The translations under genes were made by a program, and so were the position numbers. Source: CATQHS01 sp963422655 (lineage in GTDB: Bacteria > Actinomycetota > Acidimicrobiia > Acidimicrobiales > Aldehydirespiratoraceae). Taken from it: a stretch of 64,000 nt of DNA. How positions within the stretch are numbered: the first letter of the stretch is position 1; every line of letters begins with the position of its first letter. Under the pieces are notes generated by a model. That model searched no databases. It saw only the letters and a list, made by a program, of their open reading frames with translations, and was not told the DNA's origin. Positions 24,004 through 31,447 of the stretch are shown piece after piece. The stretch is from contig OY730440.1 in NCBI GenBank assembly GCA_963422655.1, positions 2,418,001 to 2,482,000 on the forward strand, given 5' to 3'.

Positions 24004-24987
24004 GTGGTCCGGCTCGCGTTCAACCTCATCCCGACCGAACCCATAGAGCGGATGGTCGGCTTGGCCCGTTTGGCCGAGCAGCACCGATACCAGCGGTGCT
24101 GGGTCTACGACGAGGGTCTCGCCACCCGGGACGTGTACGTGACCCTGGCTGCCATCGCCTCGGCCACGTCTACTGTCGAGGTGGGTCCGGGTATAACCAA
24201 TCCCTACACCCGTCATCCCGGATCAACCGCCGCCGCCATAGCTTCCCTGGACGAGCTGTCGGGGGGCAGGGCCTTCCTGGGCATCGGGGCCGGGGGCAGC
24301 CTCACGCTGGATCCCCTGGGAATAGAGCGGAACCGTCCGCTTTCTGCCGTGGCCGAGACCATCGACGCCTGTCGGCGCCTTTTCGAAGGGGAAACCGTCG
24401 ATAGCCATGGCCGGCACGTGCAACTCCGCCGAGCGAGGCTGGCCTGGCGGTCGGGCCGGTCCGGCACCGAGATCTGGTTGGCCGGCCGGGGTCCGAAGAT
24501 GCTGAAGCTCGGTGGCTCCGTCTGTGACGGGGTCATGCTCGATTTCTTGTACAAGCCCGATCTCGCCGGGGTGGTGGGTGGTATCCGGGCCGCGGGCCGG
24601 GCCGCGGCCCGCTCACCGAGGATCGGCTACTCGACCATGATCGTTACCGATGAGAGGGTCATGGCCGCTACCAAGCCTCACATGACCTACCGGCTGGTCG
24701 ATTCGCCTCCGCAAGTGCGAGCCGCCATCGGGTTGACCGACGATGCTGCCGGGCAGATCCGCGCCGCTATGGGTTCGGGCCTGGAAGCGGCAGCTGAACT
24801 GGTGCGAGACGAATGGGTGCATCCATTCGTCCTGTCCGGCACCCCCCGCGAGTGCGCGTCCGAGTTGGCCTCACTGGTGGCGCGCCACGAGATCGACGAA
24901 TTCGTGGTACCGGTCCTCGACGACGCCGGAGCCGAGGAGCTGCTGGCCGTCGGGGCCGAGGTGCTCGCCCGAGCGGCTCGCCTGTAG
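24004..24987 (+). CDS. LLM-class (F420-type) oxidoreductase, paralogue of the 8893 gene
   Basis: 327 residues from GTG 24004; the frame is open further upstream but that part is yqeB in another frame. Family stretches are VRLAFNLIPTEPIERMVGLA, VGPGITNPYTRHPGSTAAAI, GGRAFLGIGAGGSLTLDPLG and WLAGRGPKMLKLGG. It resembles the minus-strand LLM gene at 8893-9816. Being directly downstream of the Mo hydroxylase operon, it may act on a later step of the same catabolic route. Confidence 0.87.
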   Translation: MVRLAFNLIPTEPIERMVGLARLAEQHRYQRCWVYDEGLATRDVYVTLAAIASATSTVEVGPGITNPYTRHPGSTAAAIASLDELSGGRAFLGIGAGGSLTLDPLGIERNRPLSAVAETIDACRRLFEGETVDSHGRHVQLRRARLAWRSGRSGTEIWLAGRGPKMLKLGGSVCDGVMLDFLYKPDLAGVVGGIRAAGRAAARSPRIGYSTMIVTDERVMAATKPHMTYRLVDSPPQVRAAIGLTDDAAGQIRAAMGSGLEAAAELVRDEWVHPFVLSGTPRECASELASLVARHEIDEFVVPVLDDAGAEELLAVGAEVLARAARL

Positions 24988-25113
24988 CTCGGATCTTGTT
25001 TCGGGTCGGCGCCCCACGCCGTCTCAGCCTCGGGGGCCCGGTCTCAGAGCTGCTATCCCCGGTTCGGGGTTGGCGGCGCCCCATGCCGTCCCTAAGGTTG
25101 GCCAGGCCACTTC

Positions 25114-25150
25114 CCCGTGGATTCTCACCTTGCCCGTGGATTCTCACCGG
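25114..25150. repeat. 19-bp tandem duplication before tadZ
   Basis: cccgtggattctcacc occurs at 25114 and again 19 bases later. It lies in the 176-base gap between the LLM gene and tadZ, which holds no gene. Confidence 0.85.
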
Positions 25151-25163
25151 ATGGGAGTTGGCC

Positions 25164-25817
25164 TTGATTATTTGGTGCTGGTCGGTCAAAGGTGGAGTGG
25201 GTACCTCGGTGGTGGCGGCAGCCATCGCCCTGCGGATGGCCCGCAACGGGCGTGACGTAACGCTGGTCGATCTGGACGGCGACCAGCCCGAGCTGCTGGG
25301 CTTGGTCCGACCGGTGGCACCGTCCGAGCCGGGCATCAGCGATTGGGTCGCTGCCGGCGAGGGGGTACCGGCCGATGCCATCGGCCGGTTGCTCGAAGAG
25401 GTGGTCCACCGGCTGCGACTGCTCCGGACCGGGTCGGTCCCGCTGGCCGGAGCCGACCGCGATCGGTTACGGCTGGCCTTGGACGTATTGGCCGGGTCCG
25501 GCCCGGTGGTGGTCGATGCCGGTCTCGACCTCGACTGCATCCGGTCCGACCTCGGCGAACCCCACCGGTCGGTGTGCGTGTTGCGACCCTGCTTCTTGGC
25601 CATCAGCCGGGTGCAGCGGGCGGCCGGCTCCATCGATCACGTGATCTTGGTGACCGAGCCGGGTCGAGCCCTGCGCAGCAGCGACATCGCGGCTGCTGTC
25701 GGGGCCACCCGGATCGACCGCATTGCCTGGGATCCCAGAGTGGCCCGAGCCGTCGATGCCGGCACCATGGCCGGGGTCCTACCCATGCCGCTGCGCCGTT
25801 TCGATCTGCCGGTATGA
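25164..25817 (+). CDS. tadZ: TadZ/CpaE-like P-loop protein of the Flp pilus locus
   Basis: 217 residues from TTG 25164, chosen because GGGAG lies 7 bases before it and the ATPase domain begins at once. The deviant Walker A reads KGGVGTS, the usual form in CpaE/TadZ, followed by VTLVDLDGDQPELLGL. The response-receiver half of longer CpaE proteins is absent. It probably marks the pole or site of pilus assembly. It leads a tightly overlapping operon (ATGA overlap with tadA). Confidence 0.85.
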   Translation: MIIWCWSVKGGVGTSVVAAAIALRMARNGRDVTLVDLDGDQPELLGLVRPVAPSEPGISDWVAAGEGVPADAIGRLLEEVVHRLRLLRTGSVPLAGADRDRLRLALDVLAGSGPVVVDAGLDLDCIRSDLGEPHRSVCVLRPCFLAISRVQRAAGSIDHVILVTEPGRALRSSDIAAAVGATRIDRIAWDPRVARAVDAGTMAGVLPMPLRRFDLPV

Positions 25818-26935
25818 AGGCGTCGTCGGGACTGGTCGACGCCGTGCACCGCAAGGTGCTCGACGCCGATCCCCGGACCCCCCTGACCTCAGCCGAGGTG
25901 ACGGGCATCGTCCGGACCCTCGACCCGCTGGCCCGACCCGAGGCAGTCGACGACGTGGTGGCTCGGGTGGTGGCCCGAGTGGAGGGGCTGGGTCCTATCG
26001 AGCCCCTACTGGCCGACCCCACCGTGAGCGAGGTGATGATCAACGGGCCGGGTCCGGTATGGATCGAGCGGGACGGCCTGACCTGCAAGAGCGGCGTGTC
26101 TGTGGATCGGACCGCGGTCGACCTCTTGATCGAACGGATCGTGGGGCCCCTGGGCCGACGAGTCGATCAGCGAACGCCTTACGTCGACGGGCGGTTGCTC
26201 GACGGGTCCCGGGTCCACGTGGTGGTACCCCCGATAGCGGTCGACGGCCCCTACGTCACCATCCGGCGGTTCGTGGTGGCCGACGTGGCTTTGGAGATGT
26301 TCGCCGAGAAGGTTGTGGTGACGCTGCTCGACGAGTTGGTCGAGCGGGGCGCCAACGTGATCGTGAGCGGAGGAACCGGCGCCGGCAAGACGACCCTCCT
26401 CAATGCTCTGGCCGGTCGAATGAGCCGCGATCTGCGGATCGTCACCATCGAGGACGCGGCGGAGCTCCGATTCGGTCATCCCCATGTGGTTCGCCTCGAA
26501 GCCCGACCCGAATCCCGCGAGGGCGGAGGTGAGGTGACCATCCGCGACCTGATCCGCAACGCCCTGCGGATGCGACCCGACCGGCTGGTGGTGGGTGAGG
26601 TGAGAGGACCCGAGGCCCTCGATCTCCTCCATGCCCTCAACACCGGTCATGCCGGTTGCCTGTCCACCATTCATGCCAACAGCCCCGTTGACGGGCTGCG
26701 CCGGCTGGCCACGCTGGCTACGGCCGCAGCCGAACGCCTCCGATTGGAAGCGGTCCGGGACCATGTGCAGGCCGCGATCGACGTGGTCGTCCACGTCGAA
26801 CGCGGGGCACGAGGTGTGCGTCGTATCGCTGAGATCGCCGAAGTGATCTCGGGCGACCGGGTCCGGCGGCTGGCCGACAGCGCCGGCGTGACCGGCGGAC
26901 CCCGCCGACCGGCCCGGGTCGCAGGGTCGGCGTGA
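25814..26935 (+). CDS. tadA: TadA/CpaF secretion ATPase
   Basis: 373 residues from ATG 25814. It contains Walker A SGGTGAGKTTLLN, the Asp-box TIEDAAELRF, Walker B-type MRPDRLVVGEVRGPEALDLL and the His-box GHAGCLSTIHANSP. This is the hexameric motor that assembles Flp/Tad pili at the inner face of the membrane. It overlaps tadZ and tadB. Confidence 0.95.
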   Translation: MKASSGLVDAVHRKVLDADPRTPLTSAEVTGIVRTLDPLARPEAVDDVVARVVARVEGLGPIEPLLADPTVSEVMINGPGPVWIERDGLTCKSGVSVDRTAVDLLIERIVGPLGRRVDQRTPYVDGRLLDGSRVHVVVPPIAVDGPYVTIRRFVVADVALEMFAEKVVVTLLDELVERGANVIVSGGTGAGKTTLLNALAGRMSRDLRIVTIEDAAELRFGHPHVVRLEARPESREGGGEVTIRDLIRNALRMRPDRLVVGEVRGPEALDLLHALNTGHAGCLSTIHANSPVDGLRRLATLATAAAERLRLEAVRDHVQAAIDVVVHVERGARGVRRIAEIAEVISGDRVRRLADSAGVTGGPRRPARVAGSA

Positions 26936-27624
26936 TGGTGGTCATAGCGGCCGGTCTGGTCTTTGTCGCTGTTGCTTGGTTCCGGCCCCCGCCTCGGGGC
27001 CGTTCGGCTCGACCGGCCGGGCCGGTAAGGGCCCTCACCGAGGCCTGGGCTCGTATCCGGACGCAGTTGCGTCCCGACGACCACGCCATCGTGGTGGCAG
27101 AGATGCTGGAGTTGGTCGCCCGGGCGTTGCGGGGTGGTGCATCGCTGCCCGTGGCGCTCAAGACGGTCTCGGCCGAACTGCCCGAAGCCGATCTGGCTCC
27201 GGTGCTCCGGCGGATCGCCGGCGGTTTGAGCGTGACCGAAGCCCTCGACCGTTGGGCCCTCGACGCTATCGACAGCGGAGCCCGCACCGCCCGCCAGACC
27301 GCGGCGGCTCTGCTCATGCTCGGGCATGGATCCGGTGCCGCCATGGCTGCCAGCCTCGACCGGGCCGCCGCTTCCATCCATCAGCGCCGAGCCTGGCGCG
27401 ACGAGATCCGAGCGCTCACCGCCCAGACCCGGGCTTCGGGTCTGCTGGTTGCGCTGGCCCCGGCCGCTTTCGGTCTGGTCGTCGCCCTCGTGGACAGTGA
27501 GGCTCTGGCGGTGCTGGTGACGACCCCCATCGGGTGGTTCTCCCTTTCGGTTGGATTGGGGTTGGAAACCCTCGGGGTGTGGTGGATGACCCGGTTGACT
27601 CGGGGAGTGTCGGCGTGGGAGTGA
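26932..27624 (+). CDS. tadB: TadB-like T2SSF-domain membrane protein
   Basis: 230 residues from GTG 26932 (overlaps the tadA stop); ATG 26935 is an alternative. There is one N-terminal membrane segment, a cytoplasmic T2SSF helix bundle around ALRGGASLPVALKTVSAELP, and two C-terminal segments. It is the platform protein paired with TadC. Confidence 0.88.
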   Translation: MMVVIAAGLVFVAVAWFRPPPRGRSARPAGPVRALTEAWARIRTQLRPDDHAIVVAEMLELVARALRGGASLPVALKTVSAELPEADLAPVLRRIAGGLSVTEALDRWALDAIDSGARTARQTAAALLMLGHGSGAAMAASLDRAAASIHQRRAWRDEIRALTAQTRASGLLVALAPAAFGLVVALVDSEALAVLVTTPIGWFSLSVGLGLETLGVWWMTRLTRGVSAWE

Positions 27625-28424
27625 GCTGGTCGGCCGGGCTGGCCGCCATCCTGGCTGCGGTGGCCGTGGGGTTGCCTTCGACTGGGACCAGACGGATCCG
27701 CAGACGACTGTTCGATCCCGGTTCGTCGACACTGCCGTCTCGGGGCCAGCGCCGTTTTGATCACGGGAACCTCGGGCCAGTGGCCCTGCTGGAGTGGTTG
27801 GGCCGGCTCCTGCCGGGCGCTGAACCCCCCGACCATGCCGTCATCGGTGCTGCCGCGATGGGACTGGTGGCAACGGCCGTGGTGGCCGGCCCGATCGCCT
27901 GCCTCGTCGGGCTGGTGGCTGTGGCCGCCCTTCTGCGGGCCCGGGTCCGAGCTCGCCGGCTCGAGCATCAGCGGCGGGTCGAGTGGGGGCTGCCCGAGGT
28001 GGTCGACCTGCTCGGCTTGGTCGTGGGCGCGGGGCAGCCCACGGCACCGGCTCTGGCCGTCATCAGCCCCCGCACCCCCGAGCCCTTCCGGTCGGAGCTG
28101 GCCGACGTGGTGAGACGATCATCGGCAGGTGAGCCCTTCGCCGAGTCGATGCGGCGCCTGCGCCGATGTCTGGGGCCGGCTGTGGCGCCCTTGGTGCACG
28201 CCGTCGTGGCGGCCGAAGCCGACGGGGTTGCATTGGGTCCGGCTCTGGTCCGGGTCGGTGACGAAGCCCGTCGGCGCCGCCGGGTGAGGGCCGAGGAGGC
28301 GGCCCGCCGAGTGCCGGTGCTCATGCTGTTCCCGTTGGTGTTCTGCGTACTGCCCGCCTTCGGGCTCTTGACGGTGGTTCCGCTCGTGGTCGGGTCGATC
28401 GCCGACCTCGGTTTGCCGGGCTGA
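27621..28424 (+). CDS. tadC: TadC-like T2SSF-domain membrane protein
   Basis: 267 residues from GTG 27621 (GTGA overlap); GTG 27615 is a close alternative. It has two membrane segments near the middle (VIGAAAMGLVATAVVAGPIA region), a T2SSF domain starting LPEVVDLLGLVVGAGQPTAP, and a final membrane segment VLMLFPLVFCVLPAFGLLTV. It forms the inner-membrane platform with TadB. Confidence 0.88.
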   Translation: MSWSAGLAAILAAVAVGLPSTGTRRIRRRLFDPGSSTLPSRGQRRFDHGNLGPVALLEWLGRLLPGAEPPDHAVIGAAAMGLVATAVVAGPIACLVGLVAVAALLRARVRARRLEHQRRVEWGLPEVVDLLGLVVGAGQPTAPALAVISPRTPEPFRSELADVVRRSSAGEPFAESMRRLRRCLGPAVAPLVHAVVAAEADGVALGPALVRVGDEARRRRRVRAEEAARRVPVLMLFPLVFCVLPAFGLLTVVPLVVGSIADLGLPG

Positions 28425-28430
28425 GCTTTG

Positions 28431-28478
28431 TCTTGGTGCCCGCCTCTCTTGGTGCCCGCCTCTCTTGGTGCCCGCCTC
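28431..28478. repeat. 16-bp perfect tandem triplication after tadC
   Basis: tcttggtgcccgcctc is present three times without mismatch (28431-28446, 28447-28462, 28463-28478) in the only real gap of the tad operon. Confidence 0.95.
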
Positions 28479-28518
28479 TCGCCCGCTTCCCCCCGATACC
28501 TGGACCCGAGGAGGACCA

Positions 28519-28719
28519 TTGATCGAGAAACCCGACCATCCGAAGGGCCCCGAACCCCGAACCGATAGCGAACGGGGCCAGACCACAGCCGAGTACGCCT
28601 TGGTCATCCTGGGCGCGGCCGCGGTGGCGCTGCTGGTGCTGGCCTGGGCAACCGACACCGGCATGGTGTCGAACCTGCTCGACACGGTGATCCGAAGCGT
28701 CGCCGACAAGGTGACGTGA
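28519..28719 (+). CDS. Flp pilin-like protein (DUF4244 type)
   Basis: 66 residues from TTG 28519, with AGGAGG at 28509-28514. The sequence ERGQTTAEYALVILGAAAVA has the Gly-Gln-Thr-Thr-Ala-Glu-Tyr pilin cleavage context with Glu at +5 and one long hydrophobic helix. It is probably the major pilus subunit, processed by a TadV-type peptidase that is not in this window. Confidence 0.88.
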   Translation: MIEKPDHPKGPEPRTDSERGQTTAEYALVILGAAAVALLVLAWATDTGMVSNLLDTVIRSVADKVT

Positions 28720-29120
28720 CCCGGCGTCGGCAAGGGAGCCGGCCCTGCTCGGCGGTGGCAGGCTTCGATTCCCAGCGGGGCCAGTCGACGGTCGAGCTGG
28801 TGATGCTGTTGCCGGTAGTGGCGGTGCTGGTGCTGGCGCTGGTGCAGATCGGCTTGCTGGTACGGGTCCGAGTGATGATCACGCACTCGGCTCGTGAAGC
28901 GGTCCGGGAGGCGGCCGTAGGCGGCAGCGACGCCGAAGTTCGGCGGATCGCAGCCGCGGCCGGCGACCTGGATTCAGCGCGCCTCGACGTGAAAGTGCGT
29001 CGAGTGAGGGATCGGGTCACCGTGGAACTGCACTACGACGATCCGACCGAGGTGCCTGTTGTCGGAGCCTTGATCGGTGATGCCGGATTCGAGGCGCGGG
29101 CCACGATGCGGCTCGAATGA
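28716..29120 (+). CDS. TadE-like pseudopilin
   Basis: 134 residues from GTG 28716, overlapping the pilin stop. RGQSTVELVMLLPVVAVLVL is the TadE signature, followed by THSAREAVREAAVGGSD. It is a minor pilin-type protein of the Tad system. Confidence 0.88.
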   Translation: MTRRRQGSRPCSAVAGFDSQRGQSTVELVMLLPVVAVLVLALVQIGLLVRVRVMITHSAREAVREAAVGGSDAEVRRIAAAAGDLDSARLDVKVRRVRDRVTVELHYDDPTEVPVVGALIGDAGFEARATMRLE

Positions 29121-29161
29121 GTGCTGACCGCCCTGGCCCGGCCTCGGGTACCGTTTGCGCG

Positions 29162-29512
29162 ATGCAGTCCACGGTTCGTAGCTGTCTCCGACCGCCGTGG
29201 ACCGTTCTGATGATTTCGGGCGAGCTCGACGTGGCGGGCGCTCCCGCGGTGCGTCAGGCCGTGGTATCGGCCGTCTCGGGGGGTGGAACCCGCCTGGCAC
29301 TCGACCTCAGTGGGGTCGATTTCGTCGACTCCTTCGGTGTTGGTGTGGTGGTGGGAGCGCTCAAACGGGTGCGCCAGCGGGGCGGGGAGCTGGCGCTGGT
29401 GTGTCCGGTGCCGCGGATCCGCCGGGTGTTCGAGATGTGCGACCTGGACCGGATCCTTATCTTGCACGAATCGCTCGACGACTTGGGGAACCCGATCGAG
29501 TCGGGGCTGTGA
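29162..29512 (+). CDS. STAS-domain anti-sigma factor antagonist
   Basis: 116 residues from ATG 29162; ATG 29117 overlaps the tadE stop and would add 15 residues. VLMISGELDVAGAPAVRQAV, LDLSGVDFVDSFGVGVVVGA and RIRRVFEMCDLDRIL are typical SpoIIAA/RsbV motifs, the Ser in VDSFG being the phospho-acceptor site. It should control the kinase/anti-sigma protein encoded next. Confidence 0.9.
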   Translation: MQSTVRSCLRPPWTVLMISGELDVAGAPAVRQAVVSAVSGGGTRLALDLSGVDFVDSFGVGVVVGALKRVRQRGGELALVCPVPRIRRVFEMCDLDRILILHESLDDLGNPIESGL

Positions 29513-29964
29513 GCAACTACGCCACTGCGGGTGAGATCGTGGTGGAGATCCCGGCTCGGACCGAGCTGATCTCGTTCGTGCGGGTGGTTCTGGCTGCCGC
29601 GGCCGAGATCGAACCGCACATGGACCCGGACCGTGTCGAGGACTTGCGAGTGGTGGTGTCGGAGGCGACGACCAACGCTATCGATGCCCATGTGAGCACC
29701 GGCCGCGACAAGCGGATCCGAGTGGAATGTAACCTGGCCGAGGACCAAGTGGCGGTGGTGGTCCACGACGAAGGACTAGGATTCGACCCTGATGCGTTAC
29801 CCGAGCTGCCGCTGCCCGAGTCTCCTGAGCGGTTGCTCCACGAGTCGGGCTTGGGTATTCCGCTGATGAAGATCCTTGCCGACGAATCGGAGATCCGCTC
29901 CGGCGCCGACGGTACCGATGTGCGTCTGGTCGTGTACTCCACCCGGCGTCGGGATCACCGGTAG
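29509..29964 (+). CDS. RsbW-like anti-sigma factor/serine kinase (HATPase)
   Basis: 151 residues from GTG 29509 (GTGA overlap with the STAS gene). The N box reads RVVVSEATTNAIDAH, and VVVHDEGLGFDPD then ESGLGIPLMKILAD form the G1/G2 ATP lid of GHKL kinases. The switch pair likely regulates an alternative sigma factor not encoded here. Being in the tad operon, it may couple pilus production to a stress or developmental signal. Confidence 0.88.
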   Translation: MSNYATAGEIVVEIPARTELISFVRVVLAAAAEIEPHMDPDRVEDLRVVVSEATTNAIDAHVSTGRDKRIRVECNLAEDQVAVVVHDEGLGFDPDALPELPLPESPERLLHESGLGIPLMKILADESEIRSGADGTDVRLVVYSTRRRDHR

Positions 29965-29991
29965 CCGGGCCGCACCCGCCAACTCCCTGCG

Positions 29992-31395
29992 ATGGTCAGA
30001 GAACCACAGCTCGACCCCTCACCGTTGACCTGGATGGGAAGCGACCGTATGCTGGCCCGCCGCATCGGCCGTCCTCTGCATCGTTTCCTACGCATCGAAG
30101 CGGCTGGCGGCATCTTGCTGCTGATCGCCACGGCGGCCGCGCTGATCTGGGCCAACTCACCGTGGCAGGACTCTTATCACGAGATCCTCGGCACTCATGT
30201 CCGCATCGGTCTCGGCAGCCTGATCATCCTCGACGAACCGGTGGAGGCATGGATAAACGACGCCTTGATGGCCATCTTCTTCTTCGTCGTGGGTCTGGAG
30301 ATCAAGCGCGAGATCATCGTCGGGGAGCTGCGCGATCCCCGAGCGGCGGCGATGCCCGCGATGGCCGCGCTGGGCGGCATGGTGGTTCCCGCCCTCGTCT
30401 ACTTTGCTTTCAATCCCACCGGGCCGGCTGCTGACGGCTGGGGCATTCCCATGGCCACCGACATCGCCTTCACCCTGGGGGTTGTTTCCCTTCTGGGCGC
30501 CCGGGTTCCCACCACGATCAAGATCTCTCTTCTGACCCTGGCCATAGTCGACGACATCGGCGCTATCTTGGTGATCGCCATCTTCTATACCGACGACCTG
30601 TCGGCGGAGTGGCTGCTCGTGGCGGTGCTGGGGATCGGCACCTTTTTAGTGCTGAGACTGGCCGGGGTGTGGTACGCCCCGGCTTACGTGGCAATCGGAA
30701 TGTTCATATGGCTGGCCGTGTTCGAGTCCGGGGTCCACGCCACTATCGCCGGTGTGATCGTCGGGATCATGACCCCGGCCCAACCTCTCATCGACAGCGG
30801 TCGGGTGGGCGAAGAATTAGTGGGACAAACGGCCGGGCAAGATGTCAGCGCGCCGATCGTTCGCCGGGCCTACTTCGAGCTACGGGAGCATGTGTCAGTG
30901 GCCGAACGCCTCGACGACATTCTGCATCCGTGGTCGAGCTTCGTGATCATCCCGATATTCGCTCTGGCCAACGCCGGTGTCGAATTGTCGTTGGACTCTC
31001 TCGCCGAGGCGGCCCGTTCGCCGGTGACCCACGGGATCGTGGTCGGTCTGGTGGTCGGCAAGCTGGTGGGCGTGTCCTTGTTCACGTGGGCCGGTGTGCG
31101 GACTGGTCTGTGCCGGTTGCCCAGCGGCGCCAACTGGTCTCACATCATCGGACTGGGGGCCGTAGCCGGTATCGGCTTCACCGTGTCGCTGTTCATCTCG
31201 GGGCTGGCCTTCGATCCGGACGGGTTGACCGGGGGGTTGGGCGACGAGGCGAAGATAGCCATTCTCGCCGCTTCGGCCCTGGCCGCCATTGTCGGTGCTG
31301 TTGTCTTTGCTGCTTCCGGGACCGGATCTCGACTCGAGCCCGACCGGGACCGGCCCGAACCCGGCGTAGCCTCGTCGCCACGAAACACTCGATGA
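29992..31395 (+). CDS. nhaA: NhaA-type Na+/H+ antiporter
   Basis: 467 residues from ATG 29992 (E. coli NhaA is 388). The core has FFFVVGLEIKREIIVGEL, GIPMATDIAFTLGV and TLAIVDDIGAI with the adjacent Asp pair that carries Na+ and protons. The extra length is at the ends. It supports a salt-exposed habitat, though NhaA is widespread. Confidence 0.95.
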   Translation: MVREPQLDPSPLTWMGSDRMLARRIGRPLHRFLRIEAAGGILLLIATAAALIWANSPWQDSYHEILGTHVRIGLGSLIILDEPVEAWINDALMAIFFFVVGLEIKREIIVGELRDPRAAAMPAMAALGGMVVPALVYFAFNPTGPAADGWGIPMATDIAFTLGVVSLLGARVPTTIKISLLTLAIVDDIGAILVIAIFYTDDLSAEWLLVAVLGIGTFLVLRLAGVWYAPAYVAIGMFIWLAVFESGVHATIAGVIVGIMTPAQPLIDSGRVGEELVGQTAGQDVSAPIVRRAYFELREHVSVAERLDDILHPWSSFVIIPIFALANAGVELSLDSLAEAARSPVTHGIVVGLVVGKLVGVSLFTWAGVRTGLCRLPSGANWSHIIGLGAVAGIGFTVSLFISGLAFDPDGLTGGLGDEAKIAILAASALAAIVGAVVFAASGTGSRLEPDRDRPEPGVASSPRNTR

Positions 31396-31447
31396 TGCAT
31401 GGGACCGAACGCACCCCACTCGGAACAGGACGGCAAAGGAATCTCAG

